Shown: positions 48,079-58,231, counted from the first letter of the stretch. The stretch is 64,000 nt of DNA from Sporosarcina ureae (GCF_002082015.1 NZ_CP015109.1:3005001-3069000), one strand, 5' to 3'. Numbers and translations: made by a program. The notes: generated by a model from the letters alone, not told the origin.

Positions 48079-49013
48079 CAAAAATCGTATTCATGGGAAC
48101 GCCTGAATTTTCTGTAGGTGTTTTGACGATGCTATATAACGAAGGATATGAAATCCTGGCTGTCGTGACCCAACCGGATCGTCCAGTCGGCCGTAAGCGC
48201 GTATTGACACCACCTCCTGTCAAGGAAGAAGCAATGCGTTTAGGGTTGCCTGTCATTCAGCCTGAGAAGCTAAAAGGCTCTGCAGAGTTGCAGGAAATCC
48301 TCGAACTGAAGCCGGACTTAATAGTGACAGCTGCATTCGGACAATTGCTTCCGAATGAACTGCTCGAAGCACCGAAACTCGGTTGTATAAATGTTCATGC
48401 TTCTTTACTTCCTAACTATCGTGGCGGTGCACCGATTCATCAGGCAGTTATGGATGGCCAGAAAGAAACGGGCGTTACGATTATGTACATGGCGGAGAAA
48501 CTGGATGCAGGTGATATCATCTCACAAGTCACCACTCCAATTGAAAAAACAGACGATACGGGAACGATGTTTACCAAATTGTCTATAGCAGGAACTACAT
48601 TATTAAAAGAAACGTTACCTTCCATTATTGATGGCACGAACGAGCGTATAGTACAAGATGAGACACAAGTGACGTTTGCTAGAAATATCTCGAGAGAACA
48701 GGAACGAATTGACTGGACAAGTCCAGCTCGTTCGATCTATAACCAAGTACGGGGGCTACACCCGTGGCCTGTCGCTTATACAAAATTTGCTGGTGATCAA
48801 GTAAAAATTTGGTGGACACAGGTGGAGGAGCAAGTATCAGATGCAACGCCTGGAGAAATCATCGGTCTGGAAAAAGACCGTATTATTGTTCAGACAGGTG
48901 AGGGCGCGTTAGCCATTACCGATTTACAACCAGCTGGAAAAAAACGCATGACAGCTACCGTATTCTTAAATGGAATCGGGTCAAAATGGCAAGTGGGAGA
49001 CAAATTTGAATGA
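48075..49013 (+). CDS. fmt: Methionyl-tRNA formyltransferase
   Basis: A 312-residue transferase that formylates initiator Met-t[16 protein letters not shown] starts the Rossmann domain, the folate/catalytic region reads [19 protein letters not shown] near residue 109, and the C-terminal OB-like domain starts near residue 205. ATGA overlaps with def and rsmB. Confidence 0.97.
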   Translation: MTKIVFMGTPEFSVGVLTMLYNEGYEILAVVTQPDRPVGRKRVLTPPPVKEEAMRLGLPVIQPEKLKGSAELQEILELKPDLIVTAAFGQLLPNELLEAPKLGCINVHASLLPNYRGGAPIHQAVMDGQKETGVTIMYMAEKLDAGDIISQVTTPIEKTDDTGTMFTKLSIAGTTLLKETLPSIIDGTNERIVQDETQVTFARNISREQERIDWTSPARSIYNQVRGLHPWPVAYTKFAGDQVKIWWTQVEEQVSDATPGEIIGLEKDRIIVQTGEGALAITDLQPAGKKRMTATVFLNGIGSKWQVGDKFE

Positions 49014-50350
49014 CAAATTATAAAAAGAAAATTTGGCGCGGCAATGTACGTGACGCAGCTTTATCTATGTTGATGCAAATAGAAGAAGAGCAAGCGTATA
49101 GTAATTTACTGCTTCATAAAACCATTGACATCTATGATCTTCAGCCAAAAGACCGTGCATTATTGACGGAATTAACGTATGGTACATTACAACAACAAAT
49201 GACACTGGATTATTATTTAGCACCATTTGTTAGAGGGAAGCTACAACCATGGGTACGTCAGTTACTTCGACTATCCGTTTATCAAATCATTTACTTATCT
49301 AAAATCCCCGAGCATGCCGTTGTCAATGAAGCAGTAAAAATTGCCAATAAGCGAGGACATAAAGGTGTTTCATCCATGGTCAATGGAATTTTGCGTTCGA
49401 TTTTGCGTGAAGGTGTACCTTCTTTGGATGAAATTGAAGATCCTGTCACTCGATTGTCTATAGAGACAAGTCACCCTGAATGGTTGATTCGAAGATGGAT
49501 TGAGCAATACGGCATGGAAGAAGCTACGGCTGCGGCAGTTGTCAATAATCAACCGCCCATCACAACTGCGCGAATCAATAGAACGAAAACCAATATTGGC
49601 GAAGTAATTGGCTTGCTGAAGAAAGAAGGGATTACAGCAATAGCTGGTACTCTATCTGACAGTAGTATCCAAGTGGAGTCAGGCAACCTCGCTTCTACAG
49701 AAGTGTTTAAACAAGGCTTGCTGACAATTCAGGATGAGAGCTCCATGCTTCCAGCTATCGCATTACAAGTGGAACCAGGTATGCGTGTACTGGATATGTG
49801 TGCGGCTCCTGGTGGTAAAACCACACATATCGCAGAACGTATGAAAAATGAAGGAGAAATTCAAGCACATGATCTGCACCCTCATAAATTACGTTTAATT
49901 GACCAAAATGCAGAGCGTCTTGGATTGACTACCATCCATACAAATAGTGGGGATAGTCGAGAGTTATTGAAAACATATGAACCTCAATCTTTCGACCGAG
50001 TGTTAGTGGATGCACCGTGTAGTGGATTAGGGGTTATTCGTAGAAAGCCTGAAATTAAATATAAAAAAACTATACAAGACATTGAAAAACTAACAGTCAT
50101 TCAAAAAGAATTACTTGAAGTTGCCTGTCAGTTGGTGAAAAAAGACGGTCTCTTAGTTTATAGTACATGTACGATTGATAAATCGGAGAACGAAGAAATT
50201 GTTGAATGGTTCTTGAGAGAACAGCCAGACTTCACACTCGTTCCGCTTCCTATTCTAGAAAATGACAGTGAACACCGCCACTTGCAAATATTACCGCACG
50301 ACTATCAAAGTGACGGATTTTTTGTAGCGACTTTACAAAGAATCAACTAA
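49010..50350 (+). CDS. rsmB: 16S rRNA (cytosine967-C5)-methyltransferase
   Basis: A 446-residue enzyme with an N-terminal NusB-like RNA-binding domain (about residues 8-135; [28 protein letters not shown]) and a C-terminal SAM-dependent methyltransferase domain ([17 protein letters not shown] near residue 262). The two catalytic cysteines lie in DAPCSGLG and YSTCTID. In B. subtilis rlmN stands between this gene and prpC; here it is missing. ATGA overlap with fmt. Confidence 0.95.
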   Translation: MTNYKKKIWRGNVRDAALSMLMQIEEEQAYSNLLLHKTIDIYDLQPKDRALLTELTYGTLQQQMTLDYYLAPFVRGKLQPWVRQLLRLSVYQIIYLSKIPEHAVVNEAVKIANKRGHKGVSSMVNGILRSILREGVPSLDEIEDPVTRLSIETSHPEWLIRRWIEQYGMEEATAAAVVNNQPPITTARINRTKTNIGEVIGLLKKEGITAIAGTLSDSSIQVESGNLASTEVFKQGLLTIQDESSMLPAIALQVEPGMRVLDMCAAPGGKTTHIAERMKNEGEIQAHDLHPHKLRLIDQNAERLGLTTIHTNSGDSRELLKTYEPQSFDRVLVDAPCSGLGVIRRKPEIKYKKTIQDIEKLTVIQKELLEVACQLVKKDGLLVYSTCTIDKSENEEIVEWFLREQPDFTLVPLPILENDSEHRHLQILPHDYQSDGFFVATLQRIN

Positions 50351-50378
50351 CCTGACCAATTGGAATGGAGGGTAGCCT

Positions 50379-51137
50379 ATGGAATATGAAATACGCTCAG
50401 ATACAGGACGGAAACGTACGGTGAATGAAGATGACGCCGCCGTTTTCGTTCATGCAAAAAAGCATACGATACTCGCAGTCATTGCAGACGGAATGGGCGG
50501 TCATAAGGGCGGAGATTATGCTAGTGCCACAGCAGTGCGTATGATAGGCGAGCAATTCATGTCCGCGGACGATGAAGTAGTAACGGAGCAAGATTGGATT
50601 GACTTGCTGTATGATGCAGTGGTAGATATTAACCAGTTTTTGTACACAACTGCGCAGGAAGATGACGCGTATAAAGGTATGGGGACTACGCTAGACGTCG
50701 CGCTACTATTGAATGATCACTGCGTAGTTTTTCATGTGGGAGACAGTCGGATTTATCAAGTGACAGGCAAAGCGATTCGTCAAATAACAAAAGACCATTC
50801 ATTTGTTAATGTGTTGCTAGATAGCGGTGAAATTACGGAACAGGAAGCTGAAGTGCACCCGCAGCGTAATTGGATTATGAAGGCGGTAGGCTCAGAGAAA
50901 TCGATCGTACCTGACCGCTATTCATTTCCGTTACTATCACACTCGTTTCTATTACTTTGTACGGATGGGTTAAGCAATAAGATCGAAAAGGAAACCATGC
51001 TTGATATTATATTGAATGAAAATTCATTAGCAAACAAAGCGGATGAATTTATAGACTTGGCGAACCAGCGTGGTGGGGAAGACAATATTACCGTAATACT
51101 ACTGGCTATTCCCGAAATTGAGGTGACTCCCGTATGA
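50379..51137 (+). CDS. prpC: PP2C-family protein phosphatase PrpC
   Basis: A 252-residue metal-dependent Ser/Thr phosphatase that reverses PrkC phosphorylation. Motifs are SDTGRKRTVNEDD, AVIADGMGGHKGGDYAS with metal-binding Asp, VFHVGDSRIYQ, LLLCTDGLSN and GGEDNITVILL. GGAGGG precedes ATG 50379. It is coupled to prkC by ATGA. Confidence 0.95.
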   Translation: MEYEIRSDTGRKRTVNEDDAAVFVHAKKHTILAVIADGMGGHKGGDYASATAVRMIGEQFMSADDEVVTEQDWIDLLYDAVVDINQFLYTTAQEDDAYKGMGTTLDVALLLNDHCVVFHVGDSRIYQVTGKAIRQITKDHSFVNVLLDSGEITEQEAEVHPQRNWIMKAVGSEKSIVPDRYSFPLLSHSFLLLCTDGLSNKIEKETMLDIILNENSLANKADEFIDLANQRGGEDNITVILLAIPEIEVTPV

Positions 51138-53137
51138 TTGGAAAACGAATCGGTAAACGATACGAAATTATTCGGGTGATTGGCGACGGGGGTATGTCCA
51201 GAGTTTACTTGGCGCACGATATTATTCTTGACCGTGATGTAGCGATCAAAGTTCTGCATTATGACTTTAGTAATGAAGAGGAATTAAAAAAACGTTTTCA
51301 GCGAGAAGCACTTTCAGCTACGAGCTTAACACATCCTCATATTGTAAATATTTTTGATGTCGGCCAGGAAAATGAACTCCATTACTTGGTGATGGAATAC
51401 ATAGCCGGTAAAACATTAAAAGACTATATTCATACGTATGGTGCATTGTCTGCAGAACACGCTGTATCTATTATGAAACAGCTTGTATCCGCCATATCAC
51501 ACGCTCATCATAATGGTATTATTCATCGTGATATTAAACCTCAAAATGTTTTGATGAACGGTGGGGAAGATGTCAAGATAACGGATTTTGGAATTGCGAT
51601 GGCTTTAAATTCTACCGCACATACAAAGACGAACTCTGTTATTGGAACTGTTCATTATTTATCACCTGAGCAAGCTAGAGGCGGTATGGCGACAAAACGA
51701 TCAGATATCTATTCACTCGGTATCGTATTTTATGAATTACTGACAGGGGAGTTACCATTTTCAGCGGAGACGGCAGTAGCGATTGCGTTAAAGCACTTAC
51801 AGGAAGAAACGCCATCTGTCCGTGAACAGTATCCTGACATACCTCAAAGTGTAGAAAATGTCATTTTAAAAGCAACAGCTAAAGATTCAACCTATCGCTA
51901 TGCGACTACAGATGATATGTATGATGATTTACTAACTGTTTTATCTCCTGATCGTTTGAATGAAAGTAAATTCACTTTACCATTTGATGATGATAAGACC
52001 ATGGCTATCCCCGCTATTAAAGACGTCCCAAATTCTACTGTTGCGGAAGAAACTATGAAAATCGCTCCTGTAAAACCCGAACCAGTAGCACCATTGAAAA
52101 AGAAAAAGAAGAAATGGCCGTTTGTAGTAGCAGGTAGCATATTGCTTCTCGCGTTTCTGACATTTTTATTAGTAATGATGATGAAACCGAAAGAGATCAT
52201 TGTACCTGAAGTAGTGGGAGAAGAAGAACTTGTCGCTACAGAGATACTTGAAAAAGAGGGCTTTGTCATAGATGAGCGTTTTGAAGAAACGTCAGATGAA
52301 TACACAGTAGGGCAAGTAATTAAAACAGTCCCTCAAGCGGGAAAGAAACGTAAAGAAGGAGACGGCGTAAAATTATTTATCAGCGCAGGGAAAGATCCGA
52401 TGGTGCTTAGTGAGTATACGGGGCGTAATTTTGAAGCAACTAAACGCTTTTTAAATGGCTACGGCTTTTTATCCATTGAATCAGTAGAAGTCTTTTCTGA
52501 CGAGCCAAAAGGAACTATTCTTAGCCAACAGCCTGAAGCAGATCAATCTGTCATTCCTGAAGAAACGGAGTTGATCTTCACTGTAAGTAAAGGCAAAGAG
52601 TTGCAATCACTTGATGATTTATCGGGCATGTCTGCCAAACAATTAGAGGACTATGCGAAAAAATCCGGCCTGAAAATCCACATTGTCAGGGAAGAACATT
52701 CGGATAAAGTCGATAAAGGATATGTGATTTCTCAGAAACCTTCTAAAGGAGAAGAATTGGAAAAAGGGGCACGAGTGGACGTTGTCATTTCGAAAGGTCC
52801 TGCTTCCAAGCCGATTAAGTTGTTAGTGAAGACTGTGACCATTCCGTATAACTATCCCGACGAACCAGAAGCTGAACATGAAGATGATGAGGAAGACGAA
52901 ATAGATGCAGAAAAAGACCCGAAACCTCATCCGGAACTCGTTCCTCAGAACGTCCAGATTTATGTGCAGGATCGCACGCACACAATGAATGACCCTATTG
53001 AGGAGTTCGAGATTACTGAAGATACGACACGCAAGATTACGATCGAACTTCAAGAAGGAGAGCGCGGGGGATATAAAATTATGCGTGATCAAACCGTGAT
53101 AGAGGAAGATAAGTTCAACTACACAGATTTGGAATAG
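51134..53137 (+). CDS. prkC: PASTA-domain Ser/Thr protein kinase PrkC
   Basis: A 667-residue membrane kinase. The cytosolic kinase domain occupies about residues 10-270 (GDGGMSRVYLAHD, VAIKVL with the ATP Lys, HRDIKPQNVL and ITDFGIA); the activation loop has several Thr residues. A Lys-rich juxtamembrane stretch leads to one transmembrane helix (about residues 330-350). Three extracellular PASTA domains (about 353-560) bind muropeptides or lipid II, and a C-terminal domain follows an acidic linker. It links wall state to growth, spore germination and translation GTPases; rsgA is adjacent. Confidence 0.95.
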   Translation: MIGKRIGKRYEIIRVIGDGGMSRVYLAHDIILDRDVAIKVLHYDFSNEEELKKRFQREALSATSLTHPHIVNIFDVGQENELHYLVMEYIAGKTLKDYIHTYGALSAEHAVSIMKQLVSAISHAHHNGIIHRDIKPQNVLMNGGEDVKITDFGIAMALNSTAHTKTNSVIGTVHYLSPEQARGGMATKRSDIYSLGIVFYELLTGELPFSAETAVAIALKHLQEETPSVREQYPDIPQSVENVILKATAKDSTYRYATTDDMYDDLLTVLSPDRLNESKFTLPFDDDKTMAIPAIKDVPNSTVAEETMKIAPVKPEPVAPLKKKKKKWPFVVAGSILLLAFLTFLLVMMMKPKEIIVPEVVGEEELVATEILEKEGFVIDERFEETSDEYTVGQVIKTVPQAGKKRKEGDGVKLFISAGKDPMVLSEYTGRNFEATKRFLNGYGFLSIESVEVFSDEPKGTILSQQPEADQSVIPEETELIFTVSKGKELQSLDDLSGMSAKQLEDYAKKSGLKIHIVREEHSDKVDKGYVISQKPSKGEELEKGARVDVVISKGPASKPIKLLVKTVTIPYNYPDEPEAEHEDDEEDEIDAEKDPKPHPELVPQNVQIYVQDRTHTMNDPIEEFEITEDTTRKITIELQEGERGGYKIMRDQTVIEEDKFNYTDLE

Positions 53138-53149
53138 AGGAGGAGTTCG

Positions 53150-54031
53150 ATGGCTGAAGGCCAAATTCGTAAAGCAATCAGTGGGTTCTATTACGTAGAG
53201 CATAATGGGGAATTAATTCAATGTAAAAGCCGTGGTGTTTTTCGTTTAAAGAAAATTAGTCCCTTGGTGGGGGACTTCGTTACGTATGTTCCTGACGGAG
53301 CCAATGATGCGACGATTACAGATGTTCATCATAGGAAGAGCGAGTTAGTGAGACCGCCCATTGCCAATGTAGATCAAGTGTTGCTGGTCTTTTCGGTCGT
53401 GGAACCCAATATGAGTCTTCGTTTACTAGACCGTTTCTTAACGGTCATAGAATCACATCAGTTGGAACCGATCTTATACATTTCTAAAGAAGATCTCGCC
53501 AATCCCGAAATACTAGAAGAGAATGAAAAAAACCTTGCATATTATCGACGTATCGGATATACGATTCTGCGCAATGTAGAGAATAAGCATTCATTGCTTG
53601 AAACTCTTCGCCCGTATTTCAGTGATAAAACTACCGTACTTGCAGGTCAGTCAGGTGTGGGGAAATCTACATTATTGAACACACTATTACCTGAACTGCA
53701 ACTAAAAACCGGTGTGATATCAGATGCGCTTGGACGAGGGAAACATACTACACGTCATGTAGAGTTACTGGAAGTGGCGGGCGGTTTGGTAGCAGATACG
53801 CCTGGGTTCAGTTCCTTAGATTTCGAACATATTGAAAAAGAAGAACTACGGGATTATTTCGTAGAGATTTCAGAAGCGGGAGCAAATTGTAAATTTAGAG
53901 GATGTCTCCACATGAAAGAACCAGGTTGTGCAGTGAAAGCACAAGTGGAAGAAGGAATGATTTCAGAAAATCGCTATAAGAATTACTTGCTGTTCTTGCA
54001 AGAAATTACGGATAGAAAGCCGAGGTATTGA
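53150..54031 (+). CDS. rsgA: Ribosome small subunit-dependent GTPase RsgA
   Basis: A 293-residue circularly permuted GTPase for late 30S assembly (CpgA in B. subtilis). An N-terminal OB fold (about residues 5-65) is followed by the G domain in order G4-G5-G1-G2-G3: [12 protein letters not shown] near residue 167 is the P-loop and DTPGFSS near residue 215 is G3. The C-terminal zinc motif is [20 protein letters not shown] precedes ATG 53150. In B. subtilis PrkC phosphorylates this GTPase, which fits the gene order. Confidence 0.95.
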   Translation: MAEGQIRKAISGFYYVEHNGELIQCKSRGVFRLKKISPLVGDFVTYVPDGANDATITDVHHRKSELVRPPIANVDQVLLVFSVVEPNMSLRLLDRFLTVIESHQLEPILYISKEDLANPEILEENEKNLAYYRRIGYTILRNVENKHSLLETLRPYFSDKTTVLAGQSGVGKSTLLNTLLPELQLKTGVISDALGRGKHTTRHVELLEVAGGLVADTPGFSSLDFEHIEKEELRDYFVEISEAGANCKFRGCLHMKEPGCAVKAQVEEGMISENRYKNYLLFLQEITDRKPRY

Positions 54032-54033
54032 TT

Positions 54034-54702
54034 ATGATTAAAATTGCACCATCTATTTTAGCTGCAGACTTTGCAAGACTTGGTGAAGAAGTGAATGAAG
54101 TAGAAAAAGCAGGAGCCGAACTAATTCACATCGATGTAATGGACGGACATTTCGTACCGAATATTACAATGGGTCCCATCGTTGTCGAGGCGTTGCGTCC
54201 ATTGACAAAGTTACCGCTTGATGTCCATTTGATGATTGAAAATCCGGACGCTTACATTGAGGATTTTGCGACAGCTGGCGCGGACTATATTACTGTGCAC
54301 GTAGAAGCATGTCCTCACCTGCATAGAACATTGCAATTGATCAAATCGACAGGTGCAAAACCAGGCGTTGTGTTGAATCCACACACGCCGGTTGAACAAA
54401 TCATACATGTCCTTGAAGATATTGACATGGTATTGTTCATGACAGTCAATCCAGGTTTTGGCGGACAATCGTTTATTTATTCCGTCTTACCAAAAGTGAA
54501 GCAACTCTCTGAAATCATCAACGAACGAAATCTATCTATTGAAATTGAGATTGATGGCGGTATTAACGAAGAAACCATCAAACCTTGTGTAGAAGCGGGT
54601 GCGACTATTTTTGTTGCAGGTTCTGCAATTTACGGAAAAGAAGATCGTGCACAAGCTCTCCAAGCTATTAAATCAGCAGGTGAAAGTGTGATGGCGAAAT
54701 GA
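54034..54702 (+). CDS. rpe: Ribulose-phosphate 3-epimerase
   Basis: A 222-residue TIM-barrel enzyme of the pentose phosphate pathway that interconverts ribulose 5-phosphate and xylulose 5-phosphate. [17 protein letters not shown] opens the protein, [17 protein letters not shown] carries metal-binding His and catalytic Asp, and [11 protein letters not shown] and [11 protein letters not shown] follow. ATG 54034 is preferred over TTG 54028 by spacing to GAGGT and by family start. Confidence 0.95.
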   Translation: MIKIAPSILAADFARLGEEVNEVEKAGAELIHIDVMDGHFVPNITMGPIVVEALRPLTKLPLDVHLMIENPDAYIEDFATAGADYITVHVEACPHLHRTLQLIKSTGAKPGVVLNPHTPVEQIIHVLEDIDMVLFMTVNPGFGGQSFIYSVLPKVKQLSEIINERNLSIEIEIDGGINEETIKPCVEAGATIFVAGSAIYGKEDRAQALQAIKSAGESVMAK

Positions 54703-55352
54703 AGTATGCCATCGTGTGTGCAGCAGGACCTAAAGAAGAAGTGGTTGACTTAGCTGAATACGATCAAGAAGATACTGTGTATATCGGTGTAGACCGTGGT
54801 GCATTGTATTTATTGGAAAAAGGAATTCAGCCCAATGAAGCAGTTGGCGACTTTGACTCTGTGACGCAAGAGCAGTTTGATAAGATTAACTCGAATGTAG
54901 AAATTGTCCATCGCGCGAATGAGGATAAAGATGAGACAGACACAGAACTGGCTGTACAGCGAGCACTTGCATATGAACCTGATTATATTATCTTAACTGG
55001 CGTGACGGGTGGTCGCTTGGATCACTTACAGTCTGCTTTGCATTTATTGTATCGTATGCAAGCGGAAAATCGGAAAGTGAAATTCAAGATACACAACACT
55101 ACAAATGATATCCGTGTCATGCTACCTGGCGTGAGACGTGTAAAGAAAGATTCACGCTATCCGTATACTTCCTTTTTCTCGTTTGGCCCCGTCGTCACAG
55201 GGCTGACGTTGACAGGTTTTAAATACGAAACGGTGAATGAACGATTAGAAATGGGTGTAACTCGTTTTACAAGTAACGAAACAGTGGCGGATGTTTGTAC
55301 TATCTCTTTCCGTGAGGGCATATGCTTAATGGTAAGGAGTTCAGATTCCTGA
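54699..55352 (+). CDS. thiN: Thiamine pyrophosphokinase
   Basis: A 217-residue enzyme that converts thiamine to thiamine diphosphate with ATP. The family motif [12 protein letters not shown] lies near residue 48, [15 protein letters not shown] near residue 75, and [17 protein letters not shown] near residue 105; the C-terminal half is the beta-rich substrate-binding domain. ATGA overlap with rpe. spoVM follows 15 bases after the stop. Confidence 0.94.
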   Translation: MKYAIVCAAGPKEEVVDLAEYDQEDTVYIGVDRGALYLLEKGIQPNEAVGDFDSVTQEQFDKINSNVEIVHRANEDKDETDTELAVQRALAYEPDYIILTGVTGGRLDHLQSALHLLYRMQAENRKVKFKIHNTTNDIRVMLPGVRRVKKDSRYPYTSFFSFGPVVTGLTLTGFKYETVNERLEMGVTRFTSNETVADVCTISFREGICLMVRSSDS

Positions 55353-55367
55353 AAGGAGTTGGGGGAT

Positions 55368-55529
55368 TTGCGAGTATACACATTCACGCTTCCGAAGTTT
55401 GTCAGTAACATCGTGAGAAAGTGCGCAGTAGCTTTCCAAAAGGACAGCCGTACTAAATCGACCGTTGCTGCCAATCCAAAAGCCGCCAAGACAAAAAAAC
55501 GCAAAAAAGAAAAATCACAAAGCGCCTAA
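55368..55529 (+). CDS. spoVM: Stage V sporulation protein M, long form
   Basis: A 53-residue protein starting at TTG 55368, nine bases after AAAGGAG (55352-55358). The first 26 residues, MRVYTFTLPKF then VSNIVRKCAVAFQKD, align without gaps with the 26-residue SpoVM of B. subtilis, including Pro9 that bends the curvature-sensing helix. SpoVM marks the forespore surface and anchors SpoIVA at coat assembly. Unlike the B. subtilis protein it continues for 27 residues rich in Lys, Ala and Ser (KAAKTKKRKKEK). The final codons and stop lie in the left arm of the terminator. The position after thiN is conserved. Confidence 0.82.
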   Translation: MRVYTFTLPKFVSNIVRKCAVAFQKDSRTKSTVAANPKAAKTKKRKKEKSQSA

Positions 55530-55549
55530 GAAGGTGCTTTGTGTTTTTT
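55516..55549 (+). terminator. Bidirectional-looking terminator overlapping the end of spoVM
   Basis: A 12-bp stem with one wobble, CACAAAGCGCCT / AGGTGCTTTGTG (55516-55527 with 55532-55543), then T6CT6. On the other strand the flank is also T-rich (AAAAAAGAAAAAT at 55503-55515 read in reverse), so it may also stop transcription coming from rpmB. It overlaps the last codons and stop of spoVM. Confidence 0.88.
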
Positions 55550-55562
55550 CTTTTTTAGGGAA

Positions 55563-55747
55563 GCAAAAAAGCGCCTTTATGGTAATTCCTCCAACATCAG
55601 TCGAGGCTACCCGGCGCTTTCAGCATTACATCATATCCAGCTTCAGACGGCAGCCGCTCGGGACACTTCAGTCTTGAAGATAAAGGCAAAAAACGCCTTT
55701 ATATTCAAGCCCTCCAGTGCCTGTCGCAGCTAAACGCCGTCTTCAGC
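55563..55747. repeat. Composite palindromic repeat: three half-elements between spoVM and rpmB
   Basis: Three related ~50-bp half-elements: plus orientation at about 55571-55624 (GCGCCTTTAT...TTTCAGC), minus orientation at about 55639-55687 (GCTTCAGACGGC...ATAAAGGC) and plus orientation at about 55694-55747 (CGCCTTTAT...GTCTTCAGC). The second and third face each other and would fold into a long imperfect hairpin tipped by ATAAAGGC/GCCTTTAT. The first and third are diverged direct repeats 123 bases apart. No gene is present in this gap. Confidence 0.75.
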
Positions 55748-55753
55748 TTTTGA

Positions 55754-55942
55754 TTATACTCGTTGTACTTTGCCTGATTTTAAAGCTCTTGCAGATACCC
55801 AAACGCGTTTAGGTTTTCCGTCGATTAGGATTCTAACTTTTTGAAGGTTAGCGCCCCAAGTGCGCTTGCTAGAGTTCAGAGCGTGAGAACGAGTGTTTCC
55901 AGAACGAGCTTTACGTCCAGTAATAACACATTGTTTAGCCAT
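55754..55942 (-). CDS. rpmB: 50S ribosomal protein L28
   Basis: A 62-residue basic ribosomal protein: [20 protein letters not shown], then [23 protein letters not shown] and [11 protein letters not shown] are the L28 signature. It lies alone on the minus strand between spoVM and the Asp23-family gene, as in B. subtilis. GAGGAGG precedes its ATG at 55942. No cysteine pairs of the zinc-binding L28 form are seen. Confidence 0.97.
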   Translation of the reverse strand: MAKQCVITGRKARSGNTRSHALNSSKRTWGANLQKVRILIDGKPKRVWVSARALKSGKVQRV

Positions 55943-56088
55943 TTTAGTTCCTCCTCGTGAATTATTTAGCGATTCACGTTACAATTCGCATACCATAGTA
56001 CTTTATCATAAGCGTCGGATCGATGCAACATTTTATTTTGGTACTCTCAAGGTTTTTTCCTTTACACTATATTTTAACGGTTTCAATA

Positions 56089-56117
56089 CTTTCATTCCTG
56101 ATGAATTCCCGTATAAT
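56089..56117 (+). promoter_or_regulatory. Possible SigA promoter for the Asp23-fakA transcript
   Basis: TATAAT at 56112-56117 is perfect; CTTTCA at 56089-56094 (17 bases) is a poor -35. It lies 40 bases before the gene and diverges from rpmB. Confidence 0.5.
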
Positions 56118-56156
56118 GTACGTATGATGTGTCTAGAGATGGGGAGGAGAAGAGGA

Positions 56157-56519
56157 ATGTCAATCGAACTGAAAAATGAGCATGGTACGATCGATATTAC
56201 AAATGATGTAATTGCGCAAGTAGTCGGAGAGGCTGCGGTCGAGTGTTATGGAATTGTAGGGATGGCTTCCCAGCATCAAATTCGTGATGGACTTACAGAA
56301 ATTCTTCGCAAAGAAAATTATTCTCGCGGCGTAATTGTGCGTAACGAGGGCGATGCATTCCATATCGATATCTACGTCATCATGAGCTATGGCACGAAAA
56401 TCACTGAAGTGGCCTATCAAGTACAATCTAAAGTGCAATATATAGTGAAAACGACGTTAGGGCTATCAGTAAGTTCTATAAATATTTTTGTTCAGGGAGT
56501 TCGTGTAACGAACGTGTAA
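56157..56519 (+). CDS. yloU: Asp23/Gls24 family envelope stress response protein (YloU-like)
   Basis: A 120-residue Asp23-family protein: GTIDITNDVIAQVVGEAAVECYGIVGM at the N-terminus and VNIFVQGV-type residues at the C-terminus (SINIFVQGVRV). The molecular function is unclear; relatives respond to alkaline or envelope stress. Position directly before the fakA-type gene is the usual one and suggests a shared role. ATG 56157 follows GGGGAGGAG at 56141-56149; the longer frame from 55893 crosses rpmB and is rejected. Confidence 0.9.
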   Translation: MSIELKNEHGTIDITNDVIAQVVGEAAVECYGIVGMASQHQIRDGLTEILRKENYSRGVIVRNEGDAFHIDIYVIMSYGTKITEVAYQVQSKVQYIVKTTLGLSVSSINIFVQGVRVTNV

Positions 56520-56537
56520 AAGGAGGCCTTTAAGTCA

Positions 56538-58193
56538 ATGACTTCAATCAATGGATTGCAATTTGCGAAGATGGTAGAAATGGGTTCGCATCATCTTAGT
56601 CAAAATGCGGATTATGTGGATTCTTTAAATGTATTCCCGGTGCCTGATGGTGATACGGGAACGAATATGAATTTATCCATGACATCGGGTGCAAAAGAAA
56701 CAGAAAGAAATGCGCAGGAACATATCGGTTTGACGGCACAAGCATTTTCAAAAGGGTTGCTTATGGGTGCTCGTGGAAATTCTGGTGTAATACTATCCCA
56801 GTTATTCAGAGGATTCAGCAAGCAAATTGAGAATGAAGCGGAAGTCAACGTCAAGCAATTTGCAGAAGCACTTCAATACGGTGTGGATACAGCTTACAAA
56901 GCCGTTATGAAACCTGTAGAAGGAACCATTTTGACTGTTGCTAAAGATGCAGCTAACGCGGCAGTTGAGCATATAGAAGATTCATCGGATTTAACTGCAT
57001 TACTAGAAATTATTGTGAAAGAAGCCAAAGCTTCATTGGAACGAACGCCGGATCTATTGCCTGTGTTAAAAGAGGTAGGGGTAGTAGACAGTGGTGGACA
57101 AGGTCTAGTGTATGTGTATGAAGGGTTTTTGGCATGCCTAAAAGGTGAAGACTTACCTAAGAAGGTAGTGATGCACTCAATGGATGACCTAGTTATGACA
57201 GAGCATCATCGCAGTATACAAGGTTTCATGAATTCAGAAGACATTGAGTTCGGCTACTGTACGGAGTTTATGGTCAAATTGGATTCTGCTAAGTTGCTCG
57301 ATCAGCCATTTGATGAAGCCATGTTCCGTCAAGATTTAAGTGAACTTGGCGACTCACTGCTTGTCATTTCAGATGATGAAGTAGTAAAAGTACATATTCA
57401 CACTGAAGAACCTGGAGATGCCTTGTCTTACGGACAGAGGTATGGTTCATTAACGAAGATGAAGATCGATAATATGCGTGAGCAACATAGTGATATTATG
57501 GATCGAGATGACGCATCAACATCGAAGCCGGTTCAGCATAAATATGCGATTGTAACGGTTTCGATGGGCGAAGGTATCGCTGAACTTCTAAAAAGTATCG
57601 GGGCATCAGCCGTGATCGAGGGTGGACAGACGATGAATCCTTCTACGGAGGATATCGTTAAAGCGATTCAAGAAATCGGTGCAGAAAAAGTGTTAATCTT
57701 GCCCAATAATAAAAACATCATCATGGCTGCTGAGCAAGCAGCTGAAGTATTGGAGATTGAAGCGGCAGTTGTGGCGACGAAATCCGTTCCAGAAGGCTTA
57801 GCGGCTATTTTAGCATTTAATCCTGAAGCAACTGTAGAGAATAACGCGAAAGCGATGTTACAAGCGTCTTCTGCTATTAAAACTGGTCAGGTCACTTACG
57901 CTGTTCGTGATACATCCATTGATGGTGTAACGATCCAAAAGGATGACTTTATGGGAATCGCCCAAGGCAAAATCACTAGTTCAGATTCTTCATTGGAAGA
58001 TGTGACGAAAAATCTCATTTCTTCCATGATTGATGAAGAAGATGAAATTGTCACGATCATTTATGGTGAAGATGTGACAACTGAAGAAGCAGAAAAGATT
58101 AGTGGTTATATTGAAGATCAATTTGAGCATGTGGATATAGAATTGTACGCTGGAAAACAACCGCTCTATCCATATATTATCTCTGTTGAATAA
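56538..58193 (+). CDS. fakA: DAK1/DegV-like kinase, probable fatty acid kinase FakA (YloV)
   Basis: A 551-residue protein with an N-terminal DhaL-type nucleotide-binding domain (NVFPVPDGDTGTNMNLSMTSG near residue 31; GARGNSGVILSQLFRG near residue 75), a middle domain (GYCTEFMVKL near residue 235) and a C-terminal DAK-phosphatase-like domain with EGGQTMNPSTEDI near residue 355. FakA phosphorylates fatty acids bound to FakB for incorporation of exogenous fatty acids via PlsX/PlsY. plsX is 3 kb downstream. AAAGGAGG precedes ATG 56538. Confidence 0.9.
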   Translation: MTSINGLQFAKMVEMGSHHLSQNADYVDSLNVFPVPDGDTGTNMNLSMTSGAKETERNAQEHIGLTAQAFSKGLLMGARGNSGVILSQLFRGFSKQIENEAEVNVKQFAEALQYGVDTAYKAVMKPVEGTILTVAKDAANAAVEHIEDSSDLTALLEIIVKEAKASLERTPDLLPVLKEVGVVDSGGQGLVYVYEGFLACLKGEDLPKKVVMHSMDDLVMTEHHRSIQGFMNSEDIEFGYCTEFMVKLDSAKLLDQPFDEAMFRQDLSELGDSLLVISDDEVVKVHIHTEEPGDALSYGQRYGSLTKMKIDNMREQHSDIMDRDDASTSKPVQHKYAIVTVSMGEGIAELLKSIGASAVIEGGQTMNPSTEDIVKAIQEIGAEKVLILPNNKNIIMAAEQAAEVLEIEAAVVATKSVPEGLAAILAFNPEATVENNAKAMLQASSAIKTGQVTYAVRDTSIDGVTIQKDDFMGIAQGKITSSDSSLEDVTKNLISSMIDEEDEIVTIIYGEDVTTEEAEKISGYIEDQFEHVDIELYAGKQPLYPYIISVE

Positions 58194-58200
58194 ATACATT

Positions 58201-58231
58201 ACGTTGTCCTGTAAGTAGGGGCAACGTTTTT
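58201..58231 (+). terminator. Intrinsic terminator after fakA
   Basis: A 9-bp stem with one wobble, ACGTTGTCC / GGGCAACGT (58201-58209 with 58218-58226), then TTTTTA. Confidence 0.75.

Noticed and set aside
55465-55733. Two plus-strand frames over the repeat region
   Set aside because: They read out of frame through spoVM, the terminator and palindromic repeats; no homology or ribosome binding site.
55893-56156. N-terminal extension of the Asp23-family gene
   Set aside because: The frame runs through rpmB and its promoter region; ATG 56157 has a strong ribosome binding site and matches the family start.
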